A stretch of 38,500 bases of DNA, from positions 1-38,500 of the forward strand of contig CAIVWG010000118.1 of the NCBI GenBank assembly GCA_903909555.1, read 5' to 3'. Of the stretch, positions 1-9,000 are shown in pieces (position 1 is the first letter of the stretch; the number at the start of each line of letters is the position of its first letter). Source of the DNA: an uncultured bacterium. Its GTDB lineage: Bacteria > Actinomycetota > Actinomycetes > S36-B12. The notes under the pieces are model-generated. The model saw nothing but the letters and a program-made list of their open reading frames with translations, was not told the origin of the DNA and searched no databases. The position numbers and the translations under genes are program-made.

Positions 1-1245
1 CCCCGTCGCGCAGCCGAGGTTCACCAGGCGGCCCTCGGCGAGCACGATGATGCTGTGGCCCTTGCCGCCGGGGCCGTGCGTCGTGTCGCGGAAGCGCCAC
101 TCGTGCACCTGCGGCTTGATGAGGATCTTTTCGACCAGACCCTCGGCCGCCAGCCGCTCGAGCCCGGCCATGTCGATCTCGTTGTCGAAGTGCCCGATGT
201 TGCCGACGATGGCCTGGTGCTTCATGCGCGACATGTGATCGGCCGTGATGACGTCCTTGCAGCCCGTCGCCGTGATGAAGATGTCGGCGCTGTCGATGAC
301 GTCCTCCATGGTGGCCACCTGGTAGCCGTCCATCGCGGCCTGGAGGGCGCAGATGGGATCGATCTCCGTGACGATGACGCGGGCGCCCTGGCCGCGCAGG
401 GAGTCCGCGCTGCCCTTGCCCACGTCGCCGTAGCCGGCGACCACGGCCACCTTGCCGCCGATGAGCACGTCGGTGGCGCGGTTGATGCCGTCCACGAGGG
501 AGTGCCGGCAGCCGTACTTGTTGTCGAACTTCGACTTCGTCACGGAATCGTTGACGTTGATGGCCGGGAAGAGCAGCCGGTTCTCGCGCGACATCTCGTA
601 GAGACGGTGGACTCCGGTCGTGGTCTCCTCGGTCACGCCGAGGATGCCGGCGCCGATGCGCGTCCAGCGCTCGGGGTCCTCGGTGAGCGAGCGGCGCAGC
701 ACCTCCAGGATCACGGCGTACTCCTCGGAGTCGCTGGGATCGGTGCTCGGCACGACTCCGGCAGCCTCGAACTCGGTGCCCTTGTGCACGAGCAGCGTCG
801 CGTCACCGCCGTCGTCGAGGATCATGTTGGGGCCGCCGCCATCGGGCCACAGCAGGACGCGCTCGGTGCACCACCAGTACTCCTCGAGCGTCTCGCCCTT
901 CCAGGCGTAGACCGGGATCCCCTGGGGGTTCTCGGGCGTCCCGTGCGGACCTACGACGACCGCCGCAGCCGCGTGGTCCTGGGTGGAGAAGATGTTGCAC
1001 GAGGCCCAGCGCACCTCGGCGCCGAGGGCGACCAGCGTCTCAATGAGCACGGCAGTCTGCACGGTCATGTGCAGCGACCCGGTGATGCGCGCGCCCTTGA
1101 GCGGCTGGGTCGGGCCGTACTCCGCGCGCATCGCCATGAGGCCGGGCATCTCGTGCTCGGCCAGCCGGATCTCATCGCGACCGAACTCCGCGAGGGAAAG
1201 ATCGGCGACCTTGAAGTCGGGGGACGGGGTGGTGGCAGCGGACAT
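1..1245 (-). CDS. ahcY: S-adenosylhomocysteine hydrolase (adenosylhomocysteinase), 3' end cut off by the window
   Basis: This cytosolic enzyme splits S-adenosylhomocysteine into homocysteine and adenosine, closing the methylation cycle with a bound NAD cofactor. I translated it from the minus strand: 415 codons are in the window, with no stop. Visible landmarks are the substrate-site stretch [12 protein letters not shown] near residue 55, the [14 protein letters not shown] region that holds the active-site Lys and Asp, the NAD-binding glycine motif [15 protein letters not shown], and HFDNEIDM near the right-hand end. Actinobacterial members are usually about 480–490 residues, so roughly 70 C-terminal residues are missing. 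The ATG at 1245 gives [20 protein letters not shown], the usual beginning. A purine-rich GAGAAGG lies about 7 nt upstream. It is divergent from the comF-like gene across 157 bp. Confidence 0.97.
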   Translation of the reverse strand, partial: MSAATTPSPDFKVADLSLAEFGRDEIRLAEHEMPGLMAMRAEYGPTQPLKGARITGSLHMTVQTAVLIETLVALGAEVRWASCNIFSTQDHAAAAVVVGPHGTPENPQGIPVYAWKGETLEEYWWCTERVLLWPDGGGPNMILDDGGDATLLVHKGTEFEAAGVVPSTDPSDSEEYAVILEVLRRSLTEDPERWTRIGAGILGVTEETTTGVHRLYEMSRENRLLFPAINVNDSVTKSKFDNKYGCRHSLVDGINRATDVLIGGKVAVVAGYGDVGKGSADSLRGQGARVIVTEIDPICALQAAMDGYQVATMEDVIDSADIFITATGCKDVITADHMSRMKHQAIVGNIGHFDNEIDMAGLERLAAEGLVEKILIKPQVHEWRFRDTTHGPGGKGHSIIVLAEGRLVNLGCATG

Positions 1246-1402
1246 CGCAGGACCTTCTCGAGGAGGAGTGCCCGCGAACGGCTCGAGGCTTCGATGGCTC
1301 AGCGGGTCGTGGTCCCACCATACCCCGGGTCGCGTGGGTCGGCCTGTCCACAGCCTGGCCCGGCGGGCACGGGCCGGCCCCCGCCGCGCCGACCCTGTCC
1401 CC
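1246..1402. promoter_or_regulatory. Divergent intergenic region between ahcY and the comF-like gene
   Basis: This 157-bp stretch separates divergent genes. For ahcY, a TATGGT hexamer on the minus strand (1322–1317) could be a -10 box and would leave a leader of about 65 nt. I see no convincing -35 and no match to a known SAM or SAH riboswitch. The leader holds two copies of the self-complementary CTCGAG, which could pair. For the comF-like gene, GACCCT (1391–1396) ends 6 nt before the GTG, as at other leaderless starts here, but its first base is atypical. Confidence 0.35.
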
Positions 1403-2107
1403 GTGATCTCCCTGGACCTGCGTCCCCTGCTCGCCGACGCGCTCGAGTTGGTGCTGCCGGCCCCCTGCGCCGCGTGTCGGAGGGTGGACGGCGAGGGCGC
1501 CCTGTGCCGCCGGTGCGCGCAGGCCCTCGCCGACCCTCCCCGGCAGCATCGGCCCGTGCCGTGTCCGCCCGGTCTGCCGGGGGTGTGGGTGACGGCGGGG
1601 TACGAGGGCGCCGCTCGGGAGGCGATCGTGGCGCACAAGGAGCGCGGGCGGCGCGCCCTGGCGTCGCCCCTGGGCCGCGCCCTGGCCCGTGCCGCCGAGG
1701 CGGCGCTCCTCGGGATGCCGCCCGGTGGCGCGGTCACGCCCATCGCGCTCGTCCCGGTGCCGAGCTCCCGACGATCGCGGCGGGAGCGCGGGGACGACCC
1801 GCTCCTGCGCATCACCCGCTGCGCGGCACGGTCCTTGCGCGAGCGCGGCGTGCCCGCCACGGCCGCTCCACTCCTATGCCTCGTGCGTGAGACGCGGGAC
1901 CAAGCCGGCCTGGCCGCGTCCGAGAGGCACGCGAACCTCCGGGGGGCCATGACCGCCCGGAGGGTCCCGGCGGGCGCCCGCCTGGTCATCGTCGACGACG
2001 TGGTGACGACGGGGGCCACCCTCGCGGAAGCCGTGCGGGCCCTGGGGCCGCACGGCCGGGTGGCGGTGGCGGCGATCGCCGCCACCCGGCTGCGGCGGCT
2101 AGGGTGA
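1403..2107 (+). CDS. ComF-like phosphoribosyltransferase-fold protein
   Basis: The 234-residue protein has the two parts of the ComF family. The first is an N-terminal cysteine knuckle (CAACRR, then LCRRC, about residues 17–35) that probably binds zinc. The second is a C-terminal type I phosphoribosyltransferase domain with the PRPP-binding signature [17 protein letters not shown] near residues 193–209. In Bacillus and Haemophilus, relatives help take up DNA during competence. In actinobacteria the role is unproven, so I give no symbol. The GTG at 1403 places the protein start just before the zinc knuckle. An open frame extends further upstream but overlaps the ahcY promoter region. It ends 6 bp before the regulator gene, so the two are probably co-transcribed. 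Confidence 0.85.
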   Translation: MISLDLRPLLADALELVLPAPCAACRRVDGEGALCRRCAQALADPPRQHRPVPCPPGLPGVWVTAGYEGAAREAIVAHKERGRRALASPLGRALARAAEAALLGMPPGGAVTPIALVPVPSSRRSRRERGDDPLLRITRCAARSLRERGVPATAAPLLCLVRETRDQAGLAASERHANLRGAMTARRVPAGARLVIVDDVVTTGATLAEAVRALGPHGRVAVAAIAATRLRRLG

Positions 2108-2113
2108 CGAGTC

Positions 2114-2755
2114 GTGGCCGACGCTGGGAGGACTCGCGGCGTGATCGTCGCCGATGCGTCGCCGGTCTTCCGTCGTGGCGCGCGCTCGGTGCTCGACGAG
2201 GCGGACGACCTGGCGTGCGCGGGCGAGGCCTCCTCGGTGGAGCAGGTGCTCTCCGCCGGCGATGCGCGAGCGCTGCTGTGGGACGCGGGTCTCGACAGCC
2301 CGGACTTCGCCGGTCTCGCCCGCATCCAGGACACGAGACCCGATCTCGCGACGATCGTGGTGCTGCGCACCGGCCGGGCCCTCGATGTCTCGCGTGCCTT
2401 TGGCGCGGGAGCGCTCGGCGTCCTCGATCGCGATGTCGAACCGGAGGGCCTCGTCGACGCCCTGCGCGCTGCCCTGTCGGGGCGGACAGTCCTGGCCTCG
2501 GGCTCGTCCGGGGCGCTGTGGGGCCAGGTCGCCGCCCGAGGACGGGGGACCCGGCCGGAACTCACCCGCCGCGAGCGGCAGGTCCTCGAGCTCATGGGCC
2601 GGGGCCTGGGCAACCGCGCTATCGCGGAGGAGCTCTTCATCAGCGAGAACACGGTGAAGAATCACGTCCGCAGCGTCCACGAGAAGCTCCAGGTCCGCTC
2701 GCGCACCGAGGCGGTGGTCCGGGCGGCCCAGGAGGGAATCGTCGAGATCACCTGA
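2114..2755 (+). CDS. LuxR/NarL-family response regulator with a degenerate receiver domain
   Basis: This 213-residue protein has an N-terminal receiver-like domain (about 8–125) and a clear LuxR-type helix-turn-helix (about 146–200, starting [18 protein letters not shown]). The HTH is canonical, but the receiver is not. Only one acidic residue (D14) stands where NarL proteins have a DD pair. D57 is in the phospho-acceptor position. The conserved Thr position holds R85, and the conserved Lys is R106. Phosphorylation-dependent control is therefore doubtful. No histidine kinase is adjacent. The GTG at 2114 follows the comF-like stop by 6 bp, and secA begins 25 bp downstream. In many actinobacteria a ribosome-hibernation factor gene occupies this place before secA. 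Target genes are unknown. Confidence 0.85.
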   Translation: MADAGRTRGVIVADASPVFRRGARSVLDEADDLACAGEASSVEQVLSAGDARALLWDAGLDSPDFAGLARIQDTRPDLATIVVLRTGRALDVSRAFGAGALGVLDRDVEPEGLVDALRAALSGRTVLASGSSGALWGQVAARGRGTRPELTRRERQVLELMGRGLGNRAIAEELFISENTVKNHVRSVHEKLQVRSRTEAVVRAAQEGIVEIT

Positions 2756-2768
2756 TCGGGGCTCCCCC

Positions 2769-2774
2769 TACACT
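2769..2774 (+). promoter_or_regulatory. -10 box of a leaderless secA promoter
   Basis: TACACT ends 6 nt before the GTG start of secA. No Shine-Dalgarno sequence is present, so the transcript probably begins at or next to the start codon. No clear -35 is seen. Confidence 0.6.
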
Positions 2775-2780
2775 GACGGG

Positions 2781-5600
2781 GTGGGCATCCTCGACAAGAT
2801 CCTTCGCGCCGGCGAGGGCAAGATCATCCGTTCCCTGGAGGGCATCGCCAGGCAGGTGAACGCCATCGAGGAGGACTTCGTCGCCATGAGCGACGAGGAG
2901 CTGCGGGGGCTCACCGCCGACTACCGCAAGCGCCTCGACGAGGGCGAGTCCCTCGACGACCTCCTGCCCGAGGCCTTCGCGACGGTGCGCGAGGCTGCCC
3001 GGCGGACCCTCGGGCAGCGCCACTACGACGTCCAGATCATGGGCGGAGCCGCCCTCCACCTCGGCAACATCGCCGAGATGCGCACGGGCGAGGGCAAGAC
3101 CCTCGTCGCGACCCTGCCGGCGTACCTCAACGCCCTCTCGGGCAACGGCGTTCACGTCGTCACCGTCAATGACTACCTCGCGGAGCGCGACTCGGAGTGG
3201 ATGGGCCGCATCCATCGCTTCCTCGGGCTCGACGTGGGCGTGATCCTCGCGCACATGTCTCCGGCGGAGCGCCGCGTGGCCTACGCGGCCGACATCACCT
3301 ACGGGACCAACAACGAGTTCGGCTTCGACTACCTCCGCGACAACATGGCGTGGTCCCGGGACGAGATGGTCCAGCGCGGGCACAACTTTGCGGTCGTGGA
3401 TGAGGTCGACTCCATTCTCATCGACGAGGCGAGGACCCCGCTCATCATCAGCGGTCCGGCAGACCAGCCGACCAAGTGGTACGCCGAATTCGCCCGCATC
3501 GCGAAGACCCTCAAGCGCGACGAGGATTACGAGGTCGACGAGAAGAAGAAGACGATCGGCGTCATCGAGGCGGCCATCGACAAGGTCGAGGACCAGCTCG
3601 GCATCGACAACCTCTACGACACGGTCAACACGCCCCTCGTCGGCTTCCTCAACAACGCCATCCGGGCCAAGGAGCTGTTCAAGCGCGACCGGGACTACGT
3701 CATCCTCGACGGAGAGATCCTCATCGTCGACGAGCACACCGGTCGCCTCCTCAAGGGGCGCCGCTACAACGAGGGGCTCCACCAGGCCATCGAGGCCAAA
3801 GAAGGCGTGGAGATCAAGGCGGAGAACCAGACGCTCGCGACCGTCACCCTCCAGAACTACTTCCGCCTCTACGACAAGCTCTCCGGGATGACCGGAACGG
3901 CCATGACCGAGGCCAACGAGTTCCACCAGATCTACAAGCTCGGCGTGGTGCCCATCCCCACCAACCGCCCGATGGTCCGCGAGGACGCCCCTGACCTCGT
4001 CTACCGCACGGTCGACGCGAAGTACGCCGCTGTGGTCGATGACATCGAGGAGCGTCACGCGGCCGGGCAGCCCGTGCTCGTCGGCACGACCAGTGTCGAG
4101 AAGAGCGAGATCGTCTCGCACGAGCTCAAGAAGCGCGGCATCCGTCACGAGGTGCTCAACGCCAAGAACAACGAGCGCGAGGCCGCGATCGTCGCCGAGG
4201 CCGGGCGCAAGGGCGCTGTCGTGGTGGCGACCAACATGGCCGGCCGCGGCACCGACATCATGCTCGGCGGCAATCCGGAGTTCCGTGCCGCCCAGGAGCT
4301 CGAGCGCCGCGGCCTCGACCCGGTCGAGGATCCCGAGGGCTACGAGAAGGCCTGGCCCGAGGCGCTGGCCGCCGCGCAGGCCTCGGTGGCGGACGAGCAC
4401 GACGAAGTCGTCGAGCTCGGCGGTCTCTACGTGCTCGGCACCGAGCGCCACGAGTCCCGGCGCATCGACAACCAGCTGCGCGGGCGCTCCGGACGACAGG
4501 GCGACCCCGGCGAGACGCGCTTCTACCTCTCCCTCGAGGACGATCTCATGCGCCTGTTCAAGGCCGACATGGTCGACGCCTTCCTGCGCCGCTTCAACGT
4601 CCCGGACGACGTTCCCATCGAGGCGAAGATGGTCACCAACGCGATCCGGTCGGCGCAGACGTCCGTCGAGGCGCAGAACTTCGAGATCCGCAAGGACGTC
4701 CTCAAGTACGACGACGTGCTCAACCGGCAGCGCCTCGTGGTCTACGACGAGCGGCGTCGCGTGCTCGACGGCGAGGACATCCACGAGCAGGTCCGGTCGT
4801 TCTTCGACGACGTCATCGGCGGGTACGTGCGCTCCGCCACGTCCGAGGGCTACCCCGAGGACTGGGACCTCGAGCAGCTGTGGACCGCGCTCCGGCAGCT
4901 GTATCCCGTGGCCATCACCATCGAGGAGGTGGAGGAGCAGTCCGGCGGAGGACGATCAGGGCTCACCACGGAATTCCTCGTCGAGGAGCTCACCAACGAC
5001 ATCCACCTCGCGTACGACCGACGCGAGAGCGAGCTCGGCGAGGAGGTGGCGCGCGAGCTCGAGCGCCGCGTCATTCTCAGCGTGCTCGACCGCAAGTGGC
5101 GCGAGCACCTGTACGAGATGGACTACCTTCGCGACGGCATCGGCCTGCGCGCGATGGCCCAGCGGGATCCCCTGGTGGAGTACCAGCGCGAGGGCTACGA
5201 GCTCTTCAACGCCATGATGGAGGCCATCAAGGAGGAGACCGTCGGCTTCCTCTTCAACGTCGAGGTGCAGGTCGCCCCGCAGCCCGGTCCGCAGGCCGCG
5301 GAGGCGGTCGAGGAGTTGCAGGATGCCACGGCCAGCGAGGCTGTGGCCGCCATCGCCGCAGCGGCACGAGGCCAGGCGCCCGCGGTCGCGCCGCGGGTCC
5401 CGGCCCCCCCTCCCGCGGTCACCGCGAAGGGCCTCGGCCCGAGCCGGCCCCGGCTCCTCGAGTACTCCGCGCCCACCGCGGAGGGTGGCGTCACGCACGA
5501 GTCGCTGCAGGCGGATGGCGAGGAGCCGGTCGAGGTCGATCCCAACGCCAGCCGCGCCGAGCGCCGCCGCGCTGCGCGCGCGCAGCGCAAGCGCAAGTGA
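2781..5600 (+). CDS. secA: Preprotein translocase ATPase SecA
   Basis: SecA is the motor that pushes unfolded preproteins through SecYEG at the cytoplasmic face of the membrane. The protein is 939 residues, a normal length. The Walker A motif (TGEGKT, residues 102–107) and the DEVD Walker B box (207–210) are intact, as are [12 protein letters not shown] and the second helicase half with [11 protein letters not shown] and [13 protein letters not shown]. The preprotein cross-linking, scaffold and wing regions follow. The C-terminus is a basic, Arg/Lys-rich tail (ending RAQRKRK) without the cysteine zinc motif that many SecA proteins use to bind SecB. The GTG at 2781 is set by the -10 box 6 nt upstream. 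The next gene overlaps its stop by 4 bases. Confidence 0.98.
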   Translation: MGILDKILRAGEGKIIRSLEGIARQVNAIEEDFVAMSDEELRGLTADYRKRLDEGESLDDLLPEAFATVREAARRTLGQRHYDVQIMGGAALHLGNIAEMRTGEGKTLVATLPAYLNALSGNGVHVVTVNDYLAERDSEWMGRIHRFLGLDVGVILAHMSPAERRVAYAADITYGTNNEFGFDYLRDNMAWSRDEMVQRGHNFAVVDEVDSILIDEARTPLIISGPADQPTKWYAEFARIAKTLKRDEDYEVDEKKKTIGVIEAAIDKVEDQLGIDNLYDTVNTPLVGFLNNAIRAKELFKRDRDYVILDGEILIVDEHTGRLLKGRRYNEGLHQAIEAKEGVEIKAENQTLATVTLQNYFRLYDKLSGMTGTAMTEANEFHQIYKLGVVPIPTNRPMVREDAPDLVYRTVDAKYAAVVDDIEERHAAGQPVLVGTTSVEKSEIVSHELKKRGIRHEVLNAKNNEREAAIVAEAGRKGAVVVATNMAGRGTDIMLGGNPEFRAAQELERRGLDPVEDPEGYEKAWPEALAAAQASVADEHDEVVELGGLYVLGTERHESRRIDNQLRGRSGRQGDPGETRFYLSLEDDLMRLFKADMVDAFLRRFNVPDDVPIEAKMVTNAIRSAQTSVEAQNFEIRKDVLKYDDVLNRQRLVVYDERRRVLDGEDIHEQVRSFFDDVIGGYVRSATSEGYPEDWDLEQLWTALRQLYPVAITIEEVEEQSGGGRSGLTTEFLVEELTNDIHLAYDRRESELGEEVARELERRVILSVLDRKWREHLYEMDYLRDGIGLRAMAQRDPLVEYQREGYELFNAMMEAIKEETVGFLFNVEVQVAPQPGPQAAEAVEELQDATASEAVAAIAAAARGQAPAVAPRVPAPPPAVTAKGLGPSRPRLLEYSAPTAEGGVTHESLQADGEEPVEVDPNASRAERRRAARAQRKRK

Positions 5601-6514
5601 CCGCGCCCAGGGACATCGTCTGGCGGGAGGCACCCCACCAGCCGGTCTTCGTGGGCGGCACCGGGCGCAGCGGCACGACCATCGCCGGAAGGCTGCTGGG
5701 CCACCATCGGGACCTCGGTTCGACCAATCCGCGCGAGTTGCGATTCGTCTCCTCCTCGGGCGGTGTCGCCGATGCGTACGCCGTCGCGACCGGGTCCATG
5801 ACGGGACCCCAGGCCGTGGGGCCGCAGGACGTCGTCGACAACCTCTGGGCGCACTGGTACCAGCGCGTCAAGCCCTCGGGTGCTCACGGCGGGCTGTACC
5901 GGAGGCTGGATCGCGACGAGATGGCCGAGGTGTGCCGGCGCTACGTCGCCGAGTTCCCCGACGACCCGTACGCCGCCTCCCGTCGCTTTACCGAGACGAT
6001 CGTGTCCGCGAACGTGCGCCGCGACCCCGGGTCCCGCTGGGTGGACACCACCCCGGCCAACGCCCGCGCGGCCGACCGGGTCCTCGCGCTCTTCCCCGAG
6101 GGCGTGGTCGTGCACATGATGCGCGACGGCCGGGATGTCGCGGCGTCGTTCGTGTCGAAGCCCTTCGGGCCCAAGGAGGTCTTCGCGGGCCTGGATGCCT
6201 GGCGGGAGCGCATGATCGAGGCCTGGCGCGCAGAGCAGGCCAGCCCGCCGGGAAGGGTCGTGCGCATCGACCTCCAGGATCTCGCGGTCACGCGACGGGA
6301 GGAGACCCTCGAGCGGCTGCTCGCGTCGATCGGCGTGGGCGATGACCGTCGCATGCGCGCATGGTTCGATGCCAAGGTCCTCCCGCAGCAGGCGCACGTC
6401 GGTCGATGGCGCCGTGACTACGACGACGAGACCGCCCGACGCATCGACGAGCGGTATGCCCGCGTCATCGAGGAACTCGATGCCCTCGGCGTCCCCCGTC
6501 CCGCCTCGGTGTAG
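5597..6514 (+). CDS. Sulfotransferase-family protein
   Basis: The 305-residue protein fits the P-loop sulfotransferase family, which moves sulfate from PAPS to an acceptor. Residues 18–28 ([11 protein letters not shown]) match the 5'-phosphosulfate loop. RDGRDVAAS near residues 175–185 matches the 3'-phosphate-binding Arg/Ser motif. No signal peptide or membrane segment is evident, so it should be cytosolic. The acceptor cannot be deduced. The GTG start overlaps the secA stop (GTGA), which implies translational coupling to secA. I see no obvious functional reason for that pairing. The gene converges on the membrane protein at 6518 with a 3-bp gap. Confidence 0.8.
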   Translation: MTAPRDIVWREAPHQPVFVGGTGRSGTTIAGRLLGHHRDLGSTNPRELRFVSSSGGVADAYAVATGSMTGPQAVGPQDVVDNLWAHWYQRVKPSGAHGGLYRRLDRDEMAEVCRRYVAEFPDDPYAASRRFTETIVSANVRRDPGSRWVDTTPANARAADRVLALFPEGVVVHMMRDGRDVAASFVSKPFGPKEVFAGLDAWRERMIEAWRAEQASPPGRVVRIDLQDLAVTRREETLERLLASIGVGDDRRMRAWFDAKVLPQQAHVGRWRRDYDDETARRIDERYARVIEELDALGVPRPASV

Positions 6515-6517
6515 TTC

Positions 6518-6913
6518 CTAGGCGGTCTCCCTCAGGAACCACCGCGCGGCGACCGCGCAGGCCGTCGTGCCGACCCCCAGGACCACGGCCCACGGCAGGT
6601 CGCGCAGGAGCACGGCGCCGAGGAGGCCCAGCGCGGCGTACGCCCAGCATGCGCCGCGCGCCCCGCGACGTCGACCGGGGATGGCCATCGAGGTCGGCCG
6701 GGTGAGCGCGAGCACGACGATGAAGGCGAGCGCGAGCACGGCCGCGATGGGGCCGAAGAACAAGACCGCTGCCTGCACCGTGGCGAGGCCCTGCGACTCG
6801 TCGGGGTCCTGGGCACCGGTGGCGAAGACCGTGAGGACCAGGCCGATCCCCGCCGCGGCGAGCAGGACCGCAGACGCGCGCAGCAGGCTCACGCCCGCGG
6901 CCATCCGGTTCAT
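6518..6913 (-). CDS. Small four-helix membrane protein, unknown function
   Basis: I do not recognise this 131-residue protein. It has four hydrophobic stretches, at roughly 9–32, 43–69, 88–104 and 108–125. A basic loop (RPTSMAIPGRRRGARG) lies between the second and third and is probably cytoplasmic. There is no signal peptide with a cleavage site and no recognisable catalytic motif. Its ATG overlaps the stop of the upstream gene at 6910 (ATGA), so the two are translated from one message. Confidence 0.7.
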   Translation of the reverse strand: MNRMAAGVSLLRASAVLLAAAGIGLVLTVFATGAQDPDESQGLATVQAAVLFFGPIAAVLALAFIVVLALTRPTSMAIPGRRRGARGACWAYAALGLLGAVLLRDLPWAVVLGVGTTACAVAARWFLRETA

Positions 6914-7794
6914 GCGGGGACGGACGCGGCGGCCTCGAGCGCGCCGAGCAGGCGGCGGCGCTGCTCCTGGCCACGTCGCGCGAAGTCGCGCTGCAGTGCG
7001 ATGAACTCCGCCCGGCCGTCAGGCGTCTCGATGCGCAACGGCGCGTAGCCGAGTGCGGACAGGTCGTACGGAGCCGCCCTCATGTCGACGGCGCGCACCT
7101 CGCGGGCCAGGGCGAACAGGTCCGCCGTGAGGTCTGCACCCACCACCGGATAGCTGCGGTAGGCCCACTTGTACAGGTCCATGGACGCGTGCAGGCAGCC
7201 CGGCTGCTCATGGTCGGCCTGAGTGGCGCGGGAGGGGCGGACGACGTTGAGCGGAATCGCGTCGGGGGCGTAGAAGCGAAAGGCGTCGAAGTGCGTGCAG
7301 CGCAGGGGGGCGGACTCGACGACCTCGGCAATGGCCTCGGGGGGAAGCCGCAGGGGCCACCCCGAGTGCCGGATGTCGTCCTGAGCCCGGTGGTAGACCA
7401 TGGCCCACTCGTGACGTCCGAAGCAGCCGAGGGCCGCGGGGCGCTCGCCGGTGCGACGCAGGAGGACGGCGATGTCCCGGATGGCCCGATGGTCGATCGC
7501 GGTCTCGTCGACGCGCGCGCCCTGCTCGTCGACGACGTAGCCGCGGACGGATGCCCAGGGGCGCACGTCCCCGGTGAGCGTGACGCCGAGGCCGGGGTGC
7601 CAGCGCGCGAGTTGTGCGGGGCGGAACGAGTAGTACTCGAAGAGGAAGTCGTCGACGGGATGACGCTCCCCGCGCTGACGACGAGCCAGGCGCGGCTCGA
7701 TCCAGGGTCGCACCCGATCGGCGTGCGCCCGCTGTCGCTCCCGCCACTCCGCCTCGCCCATCACGGTCGTCTCAGCGGCCGCGTTGTCACTCAT
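6910..7794 (-). CDS. Uncharacterised actinobacterial protein, often labelled 3-methyladenine DNA glycosylase
   Basis: The 294-residue soluble protein matches, from memory, a family found throughout actinobacteria. Its N-terminal half carries WRERQRAHADRVRPW, then RGERHPVDDFLFEYY and RPAQLARWHPGLGV. In databases this family is commonly called 3-methyladenine DNA glycosylase. I see neither a helix-hairpin-helix glycosylase motif nor the Mpg/AAG fold signature, so the name may be unsupported. The ATG at 7794 follows an AGGA at a good distance. A longer open frame upstream lacks this support and runs towards the reductase gene. The next gene overlaps its stop by 4 bases. Confidence 0.75.
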   Translation of the reverse strand: MSDNAAAETTVMGEAEWRERQRAHADRVRPWIEPRLARRQRGERHPVDDFLFEYYSFRPAQLARWHPGLGVTLTGDVRPWASVRGYVVDEQGARVDETAIDHRAIRDIAVLLRRTGERPAALGCFGRHEWAMVYHRAQDDIRHSGWPLRLPPEAIAEVVESAPLRCTHFDAFRFYAPDAIPLNVVRPSRATQADHEQPGCLHASMDLYKWAYRSYPVVGADLTADLFALAREVRAVDMRAAPYDLSALGYAPLRIETPDGRAEFIALQRDFARRGQEQRRRLLGALEAAASVPA

Positions 7795-7843
7795 GGTCGT
7801 CCTGTCGGTGCGGTGACGACCCTGGGTGACCACTGCGCGGGCA

Positions 7844-8977
7844 TCAGGTGACCGCCACGAGGCCCATGTCCGCGCAGCCGCGCTCGAGTGCGTCGAGGCC
7901 GAAGGCGTCCACGGGGCCGTGCGCCCCCGGCGCCACCGCCTGCGTCGCGGCCATGGCCGCGCCCCACGCCAGCAGGTCGGCGGTGAGGTCGTACGGCGAG
8001 GGTCCCTCCAGGCGCACGGACACCAGCGGGCGCCCGACGGCATCGGCGGCGTCCGCCTGCACCAGGGTGCGCGCAGCGGCGCGCGCGGACGCGTCGGGGC
8101 CGACCCCGGTGGTCCGGGCGGCCCGGCGGCTCACGTGGGCGAGCACGCCCTCTCCCACGCCGGGAAGCGCGGCGAGAGTCCCGAGAGCGGAGCCGGCGTA
8201 CGACGCCGTCGTCGTCCAGCGTCCGGCCCAGCCCAGCCACACCTCCACGTCCGAGAGCGCCGGATCCAGGAGCGGAAGAGCGAGGTGCTCGCTGCCCGCG
8301 ACCGGGAGGCCCTTCCAGGAGCGCCCACGCCCGAGGTCGAACTGGCGGACCCGGCCCCCGGTCGACCGTCGCTCGGCCACGACTCCGCTGCGGTAGGCGA
8401 ACGACGGCGCGACCAGCACGCCGAGCGCGCTCGCGCGCGTCCCGGAGCTCACGCCGAACCGACCCTCGATGAAGTACCCGATGTCGAGCCGCGATGCCGG
8501 GCGTCCGGCGTCTCGGCAGCGTCGCAACGCGAGCCCACCGGCGAGGTTGCCCGGCACGTAGTCGTAGCCGAAGGCGGGCATGAGGCGCGCACCCGTCTCG
8601 CGCGCCCGCGGGCCGAACTCGTCGAACACGCGCCGGATGAACGGCGGCTCGCCGGTGGAGTCGAGGTACGCCGCGCCCGCTGCCACTGCGGCCTCGACGG
8701 CGGGCAGCCCCAGATCGAGGAACGGGCCGACGGTGGTGACGAGCACGTCGTCGGGAGACTGGAGGAGAGCGCGCACGGAGTCGGCATCGGTCACGTCGGC
8801 CAGGGCGATGCGCGGCTCGTCGGCCGGGGACGGCGCCAGGGGCGCGAGGCGGTCGGCGAGGCGGCTCACGGAGTCGTGGTGGCGCCCGGCGAGGACCGGG
8901 GCGAGCCCCGCGCGGACCATCGCGGCCGCGGTGAGACGGCCGGTGTACCCCGTGGCCCCGAGCAGGACGATGCGCAT
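7844..8977 (-). CDS. Saccharopine-dehydrogenase-like NAD(P)-dependent oxidoreductase
   Basis: The 377-residue protein begins with a Rossmann nucleotide-binding motif (IVLLGATGYTGRL). TVGPFLDLG near residue 88 and YLDSTGEPPFIRRV near 110 follow, both typical of the saccharopine-dehydrogenase-like and trans-acting enoyl-reductase families. Mycobacterial relatives serve lipid (phthiocerol/phenolphthiocerol) synthesis. Which substrate is used here is unknown. I chose ATG 8977 over the in-frame GTG at 8986 because a TAGCGT -10 box ends 7 nt before the ATG, and the GTG would overlap that box. It lies 49 bp upstream of the glycosylase-labelled gene on the same strand and is divergent from the aminotransferase. 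Confidence 0.82.
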   Translation of the reverse strand: MRIVLLGATGYTGRLTAAAMVRAGLAPVLAGRHHDSVSRLADRLAPLAPSPADEPRIALADVTDADSVRALLQSPDDVLVTTVGPFLDLGLPAVEAAVAAGAAYLDSTGEPPFIRRVFDEFGPRARETGARLMPAFGYDYVPGNLAGGLALRRCRDAGRPASRLDIGYFIEGRFGVSSGTRASALGVLVAPSFAYRSGVVAERRSTGGRVRQFDLGRGRSWKGLPVAGSEHLALPLLDPALSDVEVWLGWAGRWTTTASYAGSALGTLAALPGVGEGVLAHVSRRAARTTGVGPDASARAAARTLVQADAADAVGRPLVSVRLEGPSPYDLTADLLAWGAAMAATQAVAPGAHGPVDAFGLDALERGCADMGLVAVT

Positions 8978-8984
8978 GGCGGCC

Positions 8985-8994
8985 ACGCTAGCCT
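8985..8994. promoter_or_regulatory. Back-to-back leaderless promoter sharing a GCTAGC palindrome
   Basis: The palindrome GCTAGC (8987–8992) forms the core of two opposed -10 boxes. TAGCCT on the plus strand (8989–8994) ends 6 nt before the GTG of the aminotransferase gene. TAGCGT on the minus strand (8990–8985) ends 7 nt before the ATG of the reductase gene. Neither gene has a Shine-Dalgarno sequence. The two start codons are only 23 bp apart. Confidence 0.6.
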
Positions 8995-9000
8995 GCGCTC

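Noticed and set aside
1246-1322. SAH or SAM riboswitch in the ahcY leader
   Set aside because: The leader does not show the conserved core sequences of these classes. Only a short CTCGAG pairing is visible.
2748-4784. Long open frame of 678 codons antisense to secA, and similar long antisense frames at 55–1890 and 17267–19414
   Set aside because: They mirror the codon bias of genuine genes (ahcY, secA, histidine kinase) in high-G+C DNA. Their translations are Arg/His/Val/Asp-rich and carry no recognisable domain.
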